Below, one piece after another: positions 1 through 12,922 of a stretch of 64,000 nucleotides of DNA. The notes under the pieces were generated by a model. The model searched no databases. It was not told the DNA's origin and worked only from the letters and a program-made list of their open reading frames with translations. Origin of the DNA: Chondrus crispus (taxonomy: Eukaryota > Rhodophyta > Florideophyceae > Gigartinales > Gigartinaceae). A program made the position numbers and the translations under genes. The stretch lies in the NCBI RefSeq assembly GCF_000350225.1, contig NW_005179389.1, positions 248,001-312,000 on the forward strand, given 5' to 3'. Position 1 is the stretch's first letter, and each line of letters opens with the position of its first letter.

Positions 1-822
1 TAACACGATACTTCTATCATATTCAGGGTCACTCCAATTAGGCTACAAGTCTGTCGTAGAAATACATCTGGCGCAAAGAAGCAAGCTACTGCGCGCGTCT
101 GTTCCAAAATTGGCGGCAACTTTTGCTCGTCACTTGCCCGCTCTCCATAACATGTAGGCTCCTGTTTGGGAATTATCAACTCGGCAAGTACACTACGCTT
201 TCAATTCCTATTATGGACTCTGGAAGCGATTCCGATGATGCTATCGCGGCATATTTCATGCTTCCTCTATTTACTGCTGCTGTCGCTGGCGCTCTGGTCT
301 CTCGGCAGCACAGAGAGCGTCCGCGGTCCGGAGGGAAGTTCGGAGGATCAAGAATGGGAAAGGCGATGAGCAGAGATCGCCACCGCCATCGAGACCCTTA
401 CCCTTTTTCCTCACTCTTACTGCCGAGTTATCAGTCTTAGTAACCACCTCAGCCATTGCCTGCACTTCTCAGAAGACGAGAAGGAGGCAGAAGATTGTAA
501 ATGTCCACGAGCGAAGGCTGCGCAACACTCCCTTTTGCGCCCCACACTATTGATGGGACTGCAATCAATCCAGCCACAAAGCCATTTCGAAGAGCTTTGG
601 TAGCGCGGTAACCACATGAAATTCAGATGTTTTCTGTACCGTTACTATAGAACGAAGATCGTCCAAACGGCGCTTTGGACAAAAATCTCGACTAAATAAT
701 TTTGGTTTGGAAAAGAATCCCACCCAAATTCTAAACTTTAGGACAAATGCTGGCGCGGTGGGGTTCAAAATCTCTTCCATCGGTCCAAATTTTAGGACTC
801 AAATTTTGTTGGCGGTGGGGTC
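1..822. other. Left edge, no gene recognised
   Basis: This stretch holds only short open frames on both strands (about 105 codons at most) with no recognisable motif, no TATA box followed by a plausible reading frame, and no clear repeat. It is the insertion target of the Copia element that follows; the 5 bases just before that element (823-827, ACCCT) are duplicated on its far side. Confidence 0.5.
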
Positions 823-827
823 ACCCT

Positions 828-924
828 TGTCTGACCGCACATGACAGGCTGTCATTAGAGAGGAGTATATACACCTAGAGACGACGACGAGTAAAGGAAG
901 AGGGCTATCCCCCGTGTTCACACA
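828..924 (+). repeat. 5' LTR of Copia 1
   Basis: A 97-bp terminal repeat beginning TGTCTGACCGC and ending CACACA, in TG...CA form. It contains GAGTATATACACC, a TATA-like site that may serve as promoter. LTRs this short are unusual even for Copia. It matches the end of the 3' copy at 5117-5216 and a solo LTR at 11526-11625. Confidence 0.9.
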
Positions 925-3900
925 GGTTATAGGCATCATTACGCAACCACGCGCCGATGCTGCCAACTCCAACAAGCCACCACAACGACACGATACGATC
1001 CCTCCCAGCACGTAGGACAACGCGGAGAAACAACCCGCCCGCCGCAGCACCAATCGATCAACTCACGTACAGACCTCCCATACGCACAAGCACATCCCCA
1101 AACATGGAACGATGAACCGAAGTCCCAACCCTCAATCCCGACAACTACGGCCCGTGGTTCGTTGCGCTACGCTCCGCCGCGTACGCCACCGGAACGATCC
1201 ACCAACTAGAAGGCAACCCCGAACCCCCGACACAAGAAGACGAGCACCACACATTTCAGCGCGCCAAGCACGTGCTGCTCGGCAAGATCATAACGAGCAT
1301 CCCGAGCGACATTGCCAACCTGGTACTCACACCGACGAGTGAACCAACGCCATACGATCTGGTAAAGGCGATCACGGCACACCTCGACACTGCCAACGCT
1401 GACGACCAAAAATACCTCAAACAAAGGCAGAACAGGCACACTTCACACACGGAATGACGCTCCAGGAATACGTCACGATCCACGAGGGAATCAGGGCCAA
1501 GATGATGGCGGCACGCTATCCGGAAATAAAGGACACGAGGACAACGGTCACATTCATGATCGACGGGCTGAGATACAACCCCACAACGGCACCCATAGGC
1601 ATGCAACTCATAGCCCTCAACCCAGCCACAGTGAAGGAGTTCGCACACCGGTACAACCGAATCGCACAGTACCAGAACGTCCTTTACTCAGACAACCCAG
1701 GCACCACCCCCCAACAGACCGGCACCAATCAGCCGCAGATGGGCCACACGCCAAACCCGCAGGCAACCCCTGCCACGTCAAATCGACAACCCCTGTCGAT
1801 ACCACCAACTGCGCGGCATCACTCAACCGCAACACACGGATGCAGAATGCCGCAACCCCAACCACCCGAAAAACAAAAGGGCACAAGGACACCCAAAAGC
1901 ACGAGTGGCATACAACCCCGAAGACGTATACGAAGACGAACAGCACGAACAATACGTCTACGACCCAAGGAACGACAACAGGAACCATGTACGTACATCC
2001 TGGACCCAGGAGCGCACCCAACACATCTCACGCGCCCCACAACACACATGCGCAAAACACGGCACGCCATACACACGGCTACAGCCACCAACACCAGATC
2101 CAAATGTACACACCACGGTAAGACAACAATCCGCACGAATAAAAGCATACTGCTCCAAGTCCCAGCCGTGGCCAACCCGGCCATCACCACGAACCTGATC
2201 TCCGTGCACGATCTCGCAAGACTACACGGCAACGTACTATTCACACGAAACAAGGTAATAGTATACAAAAACACACCTCAACGGAACAAACCCATCATCG
2301 TCGGTACAGCGCTATGGAACACAAATCACAAAGCGTATCCATGGACACATAAAAACCTGAACAACGCTTACAGTGTCAGAACCAAACCATACACCAGAAC
2401 GCACAAAAAACCATCCCAAAAAGGCAAGCCGAAAACGACGACGGTGCAACACATTGGTCCACGCACACCACAAATGCAGGAACACAGGCGACAAAACCGA
2501 CACATCGCCGACGCCCACAATCCAGTAACAGAGCACCAACCTCAACCCACGCCGCAGGACCAGGTCGCACACGAATGGCACCTCAAGCTAAACCATGCCA
2601 CAGCACGCAACATCAGACAAATGGCCAAAGACGGAAACATACCAACAATGCCCAAATCACTCGCGTACGAAACGACCACTATCACATGCTCAGCGTGTAC
2701 AATGGTAAAACAAAGACCAGCACCACACCGAAGAATCACACACAACTATGCCCCCGACCAATACCTCAGCTCTGACACGTGTGGCCCAATCTCCCCGATA
2801 TCCACACACCGAAACTTCCACTTCCTTACGTACATCGACGCTGGATCAAGGTTTCTCATCCTATACTTCCTAAAAGACAGACGACAAGTCAGAGCAATCA
2901 TGCCACAACACATGCGCCAACTGTACAATGCGGGACGCACACCACAGTACTACCGCACCGACAATGCACTGGAATTCAAGTCCAAGGAGGCCATGCGCAC
3001 GTACGCCGCATACGGCATAACGTACAAAAACAACACGCCGCACCAACCCCAAGAGAACTCGCTGGCAGAGCATATCAACCAAACTCTGATGAATGCCGCC
3101 AGGGCAAATCTACAGCACGCGAAACTACCCCCGCAGTACTGGGAAGATGCGGTAAGGGACGCAGCTTTTAAATACAATCTCATGCCCCACTCTGCCACCG
3201 GCCAGCCACCCACCAATCTGTGGCACGACCAACCACGCAGACCCAAACGCCTATTCACATTCGGGCAACTAGGCACGATCCCACTCGTACAACCGAAGAA
3301 AAAGCTGGACCCCAGAGGAACACCAGTGCGATACGCATACGGCAACGATCACAAAACCATCACAGTCCAAGAGCTCAAATCACATCGATACCGAACTATA
3401 CGCACGGCCGACTTCCGACCGTACAGCCAAACGTCCGACCCATGCTATAGGCCCCTCAGCGCATATCGATCACAAGCCAGCCCACCCACTGTAGAGATCA
3501 CAACGCCAGACCCGAAAACGCAGCGAGAAGCCCAAAACTACCCCGATTCGGGACAATGGGCCACGACACACAATGAGGAACTCGACAAGCTCGACAAATC
3601 ACAAACCATCCTGTGGACACCAGACAAAAAGCTCCCCCCACGCGAGCAACTGATACCACTTAAAACACAGCGTAAAGCCAGATGCTCAGCACGTGGAGAC
3701 CGTATGAAGCCCGGTCTCCATTATGACAGTGACAGAACAAACACATACATGGCAGAAAAAACATCCATACGCGTCCTGCTAGCCATAGCTGCAGCCAAAA
3801 GATGGCCCGTCGAACATTTCGATATAACTTCAGCATATCTCCACGAAAACTATCCCCTAGAACGCAAAGTCTATATCAAGCAGCACCCACAGTTTGACGG

Positions 3901-5073
3901 CAGCTACAAACATGCATGCAAGGGAGGCCGACTTGTCAAAAACATATATGGGGCACCACCAGCATCCCGCATATACTTCGATGGCCTCACAGAATATCTC
4001 AAAAAGCACGCGTACAAACAAGCCGATGCCGACCCGAGCATCTTCTATCGCCACGATGCAAAAGGCACACTAATCACATCAGTCAGTATGGACGATTTCA
4101 TCTTCATCGCCACCCATTCAACTCTTGTCATCCAACTTTACACCAATCTACAACAGAATTACGACATAAAACGTCTCGGATTCCCGAAACAGTACCTAAA
4201 CTGGACAATCCGCAAGAGGAGCAATGACAGCATACACGTGTCACGAACTGCTGCTATCGACACCATCCTGAGCAAGACAGGAATGATGAAATGCAACCCG
4301 CGACACTCACCACTACGCCACAAAGGACCATTCGATGATGAAATGAATAACAAGCCACTGAACCCACGCGACGCCACCATATTCCGCTAAAGCATTGGGG
4401 ACCTGCGATACATTGCAGACAGCACACGAGGAGACATACACGCATCTGTTAGCAAAACGGCCGGAGTCATGCACAATCCCACCATCACCCACCAACAGAA
4501 CCTCAAAGCCCTCCTACGCTACCTCAAAGGAACGAGAACACACGGCATTGAATACAAAACTGTCAACCGCCAAACACAAATCGCACTACGATCCTACAGT
4601 GACTCGGATTATGCCAACGACTCGGACAGAAAATAGCGCACAGGCATCATACACACACTGTACGGAGCCCCAATAAGCTGGACATCATCACGGCAACCAA
4701 CCGTCGCCACGTCCACTTGCGAGGCCGAATACCTCGCGGCGTCCAGAGCCGCACAGCAAACACAATGGATCCGCCGCATGCTCGCCGACATCCGGCAACC
4801 GGAACACAAACCAACCCCCTTGATGATAGACAACCAAGCGGCGCTCAGCGTAGCCAGGAACGTCGCACCAACCAAGCGTAGAAAGTTCATAGACATCAAA
4901 CACCACCATATCCAGGACCTCATAAGGAAAGGCAATATATCGGTGCACCACATACCGACAACGGACAACATCGCGGACCTATTCACCAAAATAACCGGAC
5001 CGCAAAGACATACCCACCTAACCACCATGATCCGACTCACACCAGCACAAAGCCCATCGGCGAACCCCGGGAC

Positions 5074-5216
5074 TGTCTGACCGCGCACACACACATTCGC
5101 CAACGCATTTTGCACTTGCCTGACCGCACAGGACAGGCTGTCATTACAGAGGAGTATATACACCTAGAGACGACGACGAGTAAAGGAAGAGGGCTATCGG
5201 ACCCCGTGTTCACACA
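5074..5216 (+). repeat. 3' LTR of Copia 1, with extra 5' segment
   Basis: The terminal 100 bp (5117-5216) align to the 5' LTR. A second copy of the LTR start motif, TGTCTGACCGC, lies 43 bp upstream at 5074, so this LTR can be read as 143 bp long with a segment the 5' LTR lacks. Which TG is the true edge is not settled by sequence alone. The right edge is certain because of the target duplication at 5217-5221. Confidence 0.8.
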
Positions 5217-5221
5217 ACCCT

Positions 5222-6420
5222 CACTACTGCCCCCACTGAATATAAAGACAACTGAGTAACTTTTACTTGCTCTACTCCGTTCATGAGCATGAATGCTCAC
5301 AACCTTCACAACTCTACTCTGCTCTACCCTGCTCTACCGATACCTGTTTTGCCTCACTGTCATCGACCGTTCTGTACATCTGACGTCGGTTGCCCCTGTT
5401 ACGCATGACTCTTCTAGCCAAGGTCTCCTGCACACCAAAGAGGCGGAGCACTCCGACTCTCATTTCTCCTTTTCTCGTGCAGAGACTAAGTGACCACTTC
5501 AGCACTTCAATTCGTCTACCTGGCTGCACTGTCAACGCACTGTCGGATAGACACTGGAGGAAGCCTTCCGAAAAATGAACCTACAAAGGGCTCAGAGTGC
5601 TACAGCGCCGGGCAGGTAAAGGCGGTATACCTGTACGCTCGCTGAGCAGGATGGGGCCTCCCACCGCCGTGTACCAGCCCAACTACAGGCCCTCGAATGG
5701 ACGCGCTGCGGCGCGCGGCGCGGCGATCATGAGCGCGAGAAGGACTGCGATCGCATGATGGTGCGCGAGCAGCATGGTGGGGTAAGGAGGTCGGGGTGGG
5801 CCAGTGGCGCGGGGACGGGTCCGCCCGACGGTACGTCGTGGAGGAAGATATGCGGAAACCCGACACTCGAAAGCGATGGGGCGGTTGGCGCACACGCCGT
5901 GGATATAATGCAAACACTCATTTCTACGCCAACAGTACGAAGGCATATACGGAAAAAGTCCAGTTGCTGCCCTTTGACAAGTCTGTGCGAATGGACTACG
6001 CGCAGGAGTGAGAGGCATGAGCGGCTTTGGGTGTTCCTCGAAGGGCACATGAGGTTTACTTTAAGAGCTACTCGAATTCCACATGCTATCAAACAGACAC
6101 ACTTTCCTCGTACAACTGCAAGCCAAGGAGGAAGCTTGGCGCAACCAGCCGATGAGGCAGGGACTGACGGCGCTGCGTATTGGGCTATGTGTGTGACATC
6201 CTATACACCTGCTCAATACATTCTTTGCTCTAAACAAATCATAAACTTCCCAGTTTACAAGCAGTAAGATGGAACTGAACTACAGACAACATGGGACAGA
6301 GTATATGTGTCCAGGACGACCTTGTGCCGTTTGACTGAGGAGGCCACAACTGAGCTACACTCATTCTCTCACTTCTTACCAGCAGTCGACCCCCAACGCG
6401 AGACATGGACCCCTCATGCC
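5222..6420. other. Intergenic, no gene recognised
   Basis: Short overlapping open frames on both strands (up to about 170 codons) show no motif, signal peptide or promoter arrangement. The 5,600-5,850 part is GC-rich, which lengthens chance open frames. I see no repeat structure of note. Confidence 0.45.
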
Positions 6421-6915
6421 TTAATAGTGCGGCTTGTAGCAGCATTGGAACTTCGGCCTCGGCTTGTAATACTGGCCATAGGGGTTGGTATGGTGATCAT
6501 TACTGTGATCCTCCGGGCACCGTGTGACCTCGCAGTACGGCTTGTAGTGGCAATCGCGGCGGGCAGCTCCCCTGCGCGTGCAGACGCAAGGGCACTTCAG
6601 TTTGGGCGAAGGAGTGGGCGTAACTGATGGGGTAGGCGTAGGCGTAACTGATGGCTTGTGAACATCACAGCAAGTCTTTCCGGGGCGGTAGTGCTTGGTG
6701 CACTCCTGCACCGAACAGCTGTACAGGAACCGGCGACGCTTGCACATCCGGGTAGCCTTCTGTTCAGCGTAGTATCCCAGGATGCAGCGGCAGGGGCATC
6801 TCGGGCGGTGAGGTGGGTAGTACGGTACCGCACGTGCCGCAGTTGGGGTGTCTGCGGCGAAGACGGAGGCGACGATGAGGCCCAGAAGGGCGAGGAAGAG
6901 CGTTGGCTTGATCAT
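6421..6915 (-). CDS. Small secreted 16-cysteine protein, copy 1
   Basis: 164 residues, ATG at 6915. Residues 1-20 form a clear signal peptide (MIKPTLFLALLGLIVASVFA), so the product is secreted or goes to the cell wall. The mature part has two related cysteine modules joined by a Thr/Pro/Ser linker (about 88-106). Module 1 has Cys 40, 42, 44, 58, 67, 72, 82, 83; module 2 has Cys 108, 110, 112, 122, 128, 133, 158, 159. Both follow C-x-C-x-C ... C ... C ... C ... CC, suggesting an internal duplication and four disulfides per module. Basic and Tyr residues cluster in both (RRR, HYKPYC, CCYKPHY). A paralogue of equal length lies at 12923-13417 on the same strand. A TATA box lies about 125 bases upstream. 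I do not recognise the family; a matrix, defence or metal-binding role would be guesswork. The signal peptide, cysteine spacing and paralogy together make it a real gene. Confidence 0.88.
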   Translation of the reverse strand: MIKPTLFLALLGLIVASVFAADTPTAARAVPYYPPHRPRCPCRCILGYYAEQKATRMCKRRRFLYSCSVQECTKHYRPGKTCCDVHKPSVTPTPTPSVTPTPSPKLKCPCVCTRRGAARRDCHYKPYCEVTRCPEDHSNDHHTNPYGQYYKPRPKFQCCYKPHY

Positions 6916-7040
6916 TGTAGGTGGTAGGCAGTCGGTGTTCGGTTGCGAAATTGGATAGGTGGTGGCTCTTCCGTGGTGAGCGTGGATGGGAAGTTGAGTG
7001 AAGGATGGAGAAGAAGAGATCGCTGGTGTGGAGAGAGGTG

Positions 7041-7081
7041 CTTATATATACAGGATTGCAGAGGTGAAGTATCGCAATTGT
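7041..7081 (-). promoter_or_regulatory. TATA box and shared upstream motif of secreted protein 1
   Basis: On the minus strand a TATATATAAG box (7041-7050) lies about 125 bases before the ATG at 6915. About 10-30 bases upstream of it (7061-7081) is ACAATTGCGATACTTCACC. A near copy, ACAATAGCGAAATCACCAAC, occupies the equivalent place before the paralogue at 13.4 kb, so it may be a common regulator site. Confidence 0.6.
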
Positions 7082-10000
7082 GCAGCGTTGGGTTTCCAGT
7101 CGGCAAGAAGGCCTGGCTTTTGGCCCATCGCATATCTGTATTCTTCTTCCATCAAGGCACAGGTGCGAGTACGACGGCACTCTCCAAACCCACAGGATCA
7201 CCAAGAATGGAGCGGCGTTCAAGATAAAGATGCTCTTTAAGGATGGTGTATAGAAAGGTGGGTGGTGATGTACAGTACAACGACGAATACTTGCATCTCC
7301 TTCGATAGATGTCGCTTTCTAGGTCTGGCCGACGTTCGTACCATGGATCCCTGAGGGATCCACTTATGCAGCTCACGGGAATGAAGAGCGAAAATGTGGT
7401 ATGCTAGCCGTAACATGTAAGATTGGAGGTATGAAGGAGGCGGAATCCATCGGGTTCTTGAGTCTCGATAGGTCCTGCTTCTGCTTCATATCTTTCCATG
7501 TGGAAGAAGACATCTTCCCGAGTAATGCTTTACTAGTTGGTGGCATCAATTGAATCATATTAGTCAGTATAAAAAGAAGAATAGCGGGACGAGTGGGGAC
7601 CGTGTGCGTAATTTCTACACGGAACAGCAGTGAAAATAGTGAAACCGCCTCTGTTCACTCGGCATTTATTCAGGAAAGAGATTACCAGCCGTGATGTCAG
7701 ACAGGCAGTTTGTTGGATCAACTTCTTGAAAATCGAAGCGTTAAAAGTGGATGAGCAAAGTACACATATCAACGTAGACCAAAGCTTGTATTGTAGTGTT
7801 CGTTTTCGTTCGGTGGAAACAACTTGATACGACGTTTTTGACAACCGTCTCCAACGCAATCGCAAGATTTCCAGAGTTGGAAGTCTTGCAGAAGCACATT
7901 TGAAGCATGTTAGCGTCATGTAATTGGGATGCTTTATGCTCCATAGGCGGGGAGACAAAAGACAGGGGTCCACTGTATGAAGCATTGCTTGAATTCGCCT
8001 CTTAACATAAGCCCATCGCGCGTGTGTCATCGATTATGCGATGAAAAGGATCGCAGTGCAAGGCAAAATACGAGAGTGCATATCATTTTCCAGAAAGGCG
8101 AATTCTCTCATTCATTGAAAACTTTGTACTAATCGCGAGGCATCAGTTGGCTGTAACTGAAAGCTGTACGGGCAGTATCGCTTGAGAGAGCGACCAGCAC
8201 TACGCTTGTGACATTCTGTCCGAGTGCAGCCTCTTCATCTTTCAGATGTTAGTACGGTACGTCCTTCTTGCTTTGCTCACCCTCACAAACTCATATGTCT
8301 ATGCCCTATGTCCGACCATGGACATGTACAGTATAGCTCCTGCCAGAGATTCAGCCTCAACGGCATACTGTACGCAGTTCCATGCAAAGAAAGATGTCTA
8401 ATGTCGCGACATGCATATGACACAATATGTAAAATAATTGCCGCATTGTTGCATGACGTTGAGATAATACAATGATTTCAGATGGCTACGTTATCATCAA
8501 CAGCGCAGCTTCAAGAATTAGCGAATAGCCGCCAAGAGGTGAGGAACCGTACGTGGTAACTCTGAATCTGAATCTGTTTCCGTTTGGTGTTTTGATTCGC
8601 AGCTACAACCTCTCGCTAGACATGCCCAATGCTGTATCCGGATGCTACCTTGGCATAAAAGCGATGCGATGGAGAACTTGAAGGCCGGATCTATAATACT
8701 GTATTCTGCTGGATGTGCAGCAGGATCTTTTTGTGAGTTTCCGTTCGTTGATTCTTGTTCCTGTCTCGATAGTTATCCACGACGTTGAATATGTCGCATG
8801 AACGAGAAAGATATCTATTCAAAGAGGGATGATACGCTTGCCACTAAAATGTTGGGCGCGTCACCACGGGAGAGGCCAACGGAATGGGTATCACCATATA
8901 TCTCACAACCGGAGAGATTTAGAATAAATCTTCCCGATTGCCAGAGATATGGTGCATGCCAGTTGTCTGGATACGCTTTTTAAAACATCCAAGGGAATCC
9001 CTTTTACCATCACAACCATTGCCAAGTCATATATAAAAATGAATCCAACGGCGTGGCTCATCAGACATGTCCGTCAATCATCAATTTTTGCGTCCTGGAT
9101 ATCCTTCTGCGTTATGATGCAACACTGAATCTCAAGATGTCAAATATCTGGCAGCCGATATGTCGAGAGAACGCTAATGGCACATGTAAGATACAGTGTT
9201 TTCCCAATGGTACGGCCCCAAGGATTAACCATCGCTGCCAAAAAGAAGATGGGAAAGACCCGACTCCAAAAACTTACTGCACAGAGTACAGCGCATGAAG
9301 TCATAATGTATGGGAGCTCGGTTAGCCGACATAGATGTCAAGGGTTTGGGATGATAACCAAATAACCCTACCCCATTGTTGAGTCGCTGATTGAGGAAAA
9401 CGCACGGAATATTGTACATGCCTCAAACCGCGCCCGCGCAAAGATCGGCTCGCGCAGAGAGAGTCCTTCCGCGGGCCCGTAAAGGTCTCCCTCTGTAACT
9501 TGCATCCCAACCCCGCCTGTGCGCTCGCACAAATTCAGCTGCTGTATGCCCGCCTGCGTGTCAAATCGCGCTATCCGGAATGGGATGTCTGTTCTCATAT
9601 AATTTACTTAGAGCGAGACAGTGTCACTGTCATGGTATGCGATGTTGCTCTCCTCTGCACATGTGACAAGTTGTCACAGCGAGTCTGAAATAGGTTGTCA
9701 CTGCCATGTCACTGACAACCTACTTCAGAGACCACCAAAATACTCTCGCTGACCGTTTTCTGGCTACCTGAACCGCTTTCATCCCGTCGGGACGTGCATC
9801 CGTGGCATTGCTGTGCAGTGCAAATCTTAGCGCCCAGCAATTGCCGGCAATCGCACCATGCCGAGATGTCAGAGTCGCGATCAGGAGAATAGGTCCTGCG
9901 CGGTCATCCGCTCCGAGACGTTCTGGCCCTGGCCCCGTCTCATTTTTGCCCCTGGTGTTGCGTCCATGACTCAGCTCGCCTGGTATGCCGTGTTGTAGCG

Positions 10001-10989
10001 CATTTCTATTCGTTTAAATATCATTGGTGCGCCACTGCCAACAGTGGACGAAGCATGATGGAATCGCTACGGGAAATACCTGTCACTGTAAGTCCAGTTA
10101 TGCTTGTGACCACGTCTTTCCAAAACTTGCACGGACGTTTATAGTTTCGCCTAAAATTTCCGCCAACGTTTTGGCAATGGTTTGCCGATTCTTTTCGGTT
10201 TTGTGGAAAAGTGGCTCAGTTGGAATTACAGCTAATCGAGCTGTTCACAAATTGCTTACGAATGTTTCTGAGTTTCGCAGAAAAAGTTGCTCAAACTTTC
10301 GGCAGCACTTTGGGAACCTTTGAAACTTCAGAAACATTCATCAACCTTTTCAAAGATGCCGGATCGCATTACAGCTCCGATCGAGGGTGGATGGAAATAT
10401 TCCATCATTGAGGCCTTGCTTGCAGGATCCAACAAGGTCCACCACCGGGACCAATGGGAGTGCCGTTTGAGGCGAATATCAGAAAAATCAATTGTCAACC
10501 AGGATTTTACGGAGCCATGAGCCCTGGTAATTGGGACCAAATTTGTATGGCTCTGGGTCACCGACTCTGGTGCCCAGGGCCATTATTGGGACGTATTCTC
10601 CCGAATGCGACTCTGTCAGAGTGTCATCACCCGGCTGTGCTGGGAAATGCGACAAGAGGGCCCAGGCCCGTACGCAGGGGAACCTGTTACAGTAAGGGTA
10701 TCGTTAACGGTACAGTACTATCAATCATGAGTTGTACAGTTGTACAGCTGTACAAGTGTAGAACAGCAATGCAAGCCGATTATGAAGTTCGATCTTCTAT
10801 TCAACTAACTGTAGAAGAGAGTGCAATACAGTGGGGACCACGATATAAGAGCACCCCGTGCCAACCCCTTCATGCTGCTCTTAATCCGAGGTTGCTACTA
10901 TTCAAGAATCCCGCACAGGATGCCCATTTTACTCCTTAGAACGCTGTAGCATCTCACCAATAAGCAGTTGCCTGGACCCGTGCTGTGAC
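7082..10989. other. Gene-poor interval
   Basis: About 3.9 kb with no gene I can support. The longest open frames are 156 codons (minus, 7560-8030) and 161 codons (plus, 10454-10939), both without recognisable motifs. Near 10,730-10,760 is a cluster of TGTAC repeats that can pair (TTGTACAG and CTGTACAA). The rest shows no array or terminal repeat that I can see. Confidence 0.45.
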
Positions 10990-11128
10990 CAATTCCAAAA
11001 CGCTTCATCACAGAAGAGGCGCTCGCGCCATTTTGAAGACAACGCGCAGCCTCGGCTTTCTCTTTCAGCGAAAGGCGCTTGCGCCTCTTCAGCGAGCCGT
11101 GAGCCACCGGTGGAAAGTGAGAGGTCAT
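10990..11128 (-). pseudogene. Fragment of a pogo/Tc5-type transposase N-terminus
   Basis: The minus-strand frame encodes KRRKRLSLKEKAEAARCLQN followed by GASASSVMKRFGIGHST. This matches the psq/CENP-B type helix-turn-helix at the start of pogo and Tigger transposases (basic, helix, G-x-x-x-x-x-V-x-x-x-F-G-I, S-T). Nothing downstream resembles the second CENP-B helix-turn-helix or the DDE domain, so only the first DNA-binding motif survives. A host psq-type HTH protein is the alternative, less likely given the absence of any continuation. Confidence 0.55.
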
Positions 11129-11344
11129 TTCGGAGCCCCGTATTGATCCGTGCGTCGGAGAAATGGAACAGGCGGACTGTGGGCGAGACTTCTGAGATGC
11201 GCTTGAAATACCAGGCGAGAAAGGGACTGTGTGATAGGAATTACAGTGTTTGATGGTGCTTCAAGTTGTGATACCGTGCCAAGCGAAAATGGTGCTCTTA
11301 CTGCGAGATCGTTCTTATTCAAATTGCTCTTATATCGCCACACA

Positions 11345-11367
11345 CCCCCCCCCCCCTCCCCCCCCCT
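11345..11367. repeat. Poly-C tract
   Basis: A run of 12 C, one T, then 9 C. It is a simple repeat of the kind that varies in length between individuals and is error-prone in sequencing. Confidence 0.9.
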
Positions 11368-11525
11368 GTAATTGCATGGCAGAAGCGTTGTAAGTCAGCT
11401 TTCTGGCTTTCTCTTGTGTGTCAGATTGAGGAGTCGAATGCACTCCCCTTCAAGGTCATGCCGTGCTTTCTCTGCAAATAATGGTGAGAATGTAGCATAG
11501 ATTCACATCCCCTGTCCTTCGTTCT

Positions 11526-11625
11526 TGTGTGAACACGGGGTCCGATGACCTTCTCGCCTTTACTCGTCGTCGCGTTATTCTACATATATTCTCTCTAATG
11601 ACAGGCTGTCCTCTGCGGTCAGACA
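11526..11625 (-). mobile_element. Solo LTR of the Copia 1 family
   Basis: The reverse complement reads TGTCTGACCGC ... CCCCGTGTTCACACA and matches the LTRs at 828-924 and 5117-5216 along its length, with more differences than those two show from each other. It is flanked by a perfect 5-bp direct repeat GTTCT (11521-11525 and 11626-11630), and no internal element sequence is present. This is the expected product of recombination between the two LTRs of one insertion. It has the short LTR form, without the extra 43 bp of the 5074 copy. Confidence 0.93.
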
Positions 11626-11630
11626 GTTCT

Positions 11631-12922
11631 TGCATGAACCCTTAGCAGTGTACTTAAGCTTAACTTCCTCGCGTCGCGAGAGAGTCTGGTAGAGTCTTTG
11701 CACAGCACTATCTCAGCATCGGATGAAAGCAAATCCAAGGCACTTTTCGTACTTGCTGTAACCCTCAAGTCCAGCCTGCATACTGCACACTGCCTGCCCC
11801 GCTAACTAAGTTGTCACGAGGTGTTGTGCGGTTGGGCGATAAACGTTTGGAGGAAAGGTTGGTTGTTGCTTTCATGGCTACCCATCATACTACTGTACTA
11901 GCAAACCATCAGCCCTTAACTAGACGTTCTAACCGCGGCTTCTCTCATTCTCTGAACCCGAGGGTGTTCGGTAGTGAGAAAGATGGGCTTGATAAATGCA
12001 ACTAAATTGCACACATTCTGTTCCAGACAGGCATTTATATTCAGTTACAGTATGTAGTCTTCTGTTGAGAACAATGCTGTGCCTTCGTGTGTATAGATGT
12101 ACGTCTATTAACACGAAGAGAGTCACTGACGGTAGTATAGCGGATTCCGATATTCTGTGAGCCGCGTGTACGCGGGAGGTTTCTCAGGCGACGGATGTAT
12201 CACTACCTCTTATGACAGAACCTAATCTGCAGCCGTCGCTATGCTGCATGTCACCGTTCTCTTCGTCGGCGTATGTATCCATGCCCACCGCACAGTACCA
12301 GATTCTTGCACACGCCGTTTTCCTCGTTTCCTTGCATTGGAAGGCACATGCGCGCAAGCAAGATATAGATGCGGAGGGGAGGCCTTACCGTGACGGCGTT
12401 TCCGCGAAAGCCAAGATCTCAAAACCTTCGGGTTCTGAGCTGACATCACCTTGCGGGGGCCTGCATGATTAGTGCTCCATGTATGTACTGCACGCAAAAA
12501 TACAGTTGCTTCCTGAGGGTATCCTGCACCTTGCTATTAAACTTGTAATGTATAAATAGAGCATACTTGCTGCGATGCATTCGTGTCTCTAATGAATAAT
12601 TTTCGAAGAACTTGCGCCAAGGGCGCACTGGAAGCAATATGTTCCAGAACACTGTTGCGAGTTGGGCGCTGGACAGCGGGGATGCGTCCATCTTACAGTC
12701 GGAAAAGAGACCCTCCCCCAGCTCACAAACTACACCCGCAGTACTTTTGGGATCAGTACGACAGCACGTCTAGACATACGGTCGTAGCTTAAGATTCAAA
12801 GGGACTGGCTCTTTATTGAAAGATGGGGAAAACGTCGCATCTAACTGATACAGATCATCCAAACGACCTAACTGCCCGCTCCTGGCAGTTCTGAGTCAGA
12901 TCGAACAGTTCCACTACAACAC
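11631..12922. other. Intergenic, no gene recognised
   Basis: Short open frames only (up to about 90 codons), no motif and no repeat detected. It forms the 3' flank of the second secreted cysteine-rich gene. Confidence 0.45.

Larger units (their letters stand above)
828..5216 (+). mobile_element. Copia LTR retrotransposon 1, nearly complete
   Basis: Ty1/copia element flanked by a perfect 5-bp target duplication ACCCT (823-827 and 5217-5221). Parts in order: short 5' LTR; a gag region about 1,100-1,900; an aspartic protease motif (LDPGA) near 1,990; a GAG-pre-integrase zinc module about 2,570-2,740; an integrase core about 2,760-3,190; reverse transcriptase about 3,700-4,330 with an SMDD motif in place of YVDD near 4,090; RNase H about 4,640-5,000, containing the copia-typical CEAEY and ending DLFTK; then the 3' LTR. 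The order protease-integrase-RT-RNase H defines Copia. Most of pol lies in one long open frame, but gag and RNase H are not joined to it, so the copy is broken, with roughly three to five breaks. The shared parts of the two LTRs differ at only about three sites plus one small gap over about 97 bp, so insertion was fairly recent. It belongs to the same broad group as the second Copia copy in this window. Confidence 0.93.

Noticed and set aside
7560-8030. 156-codon minus-strand frame as a gene
   Set aside because: No motif, signal peptide, promoter or compositional bias; length is within chance for this much DNA.
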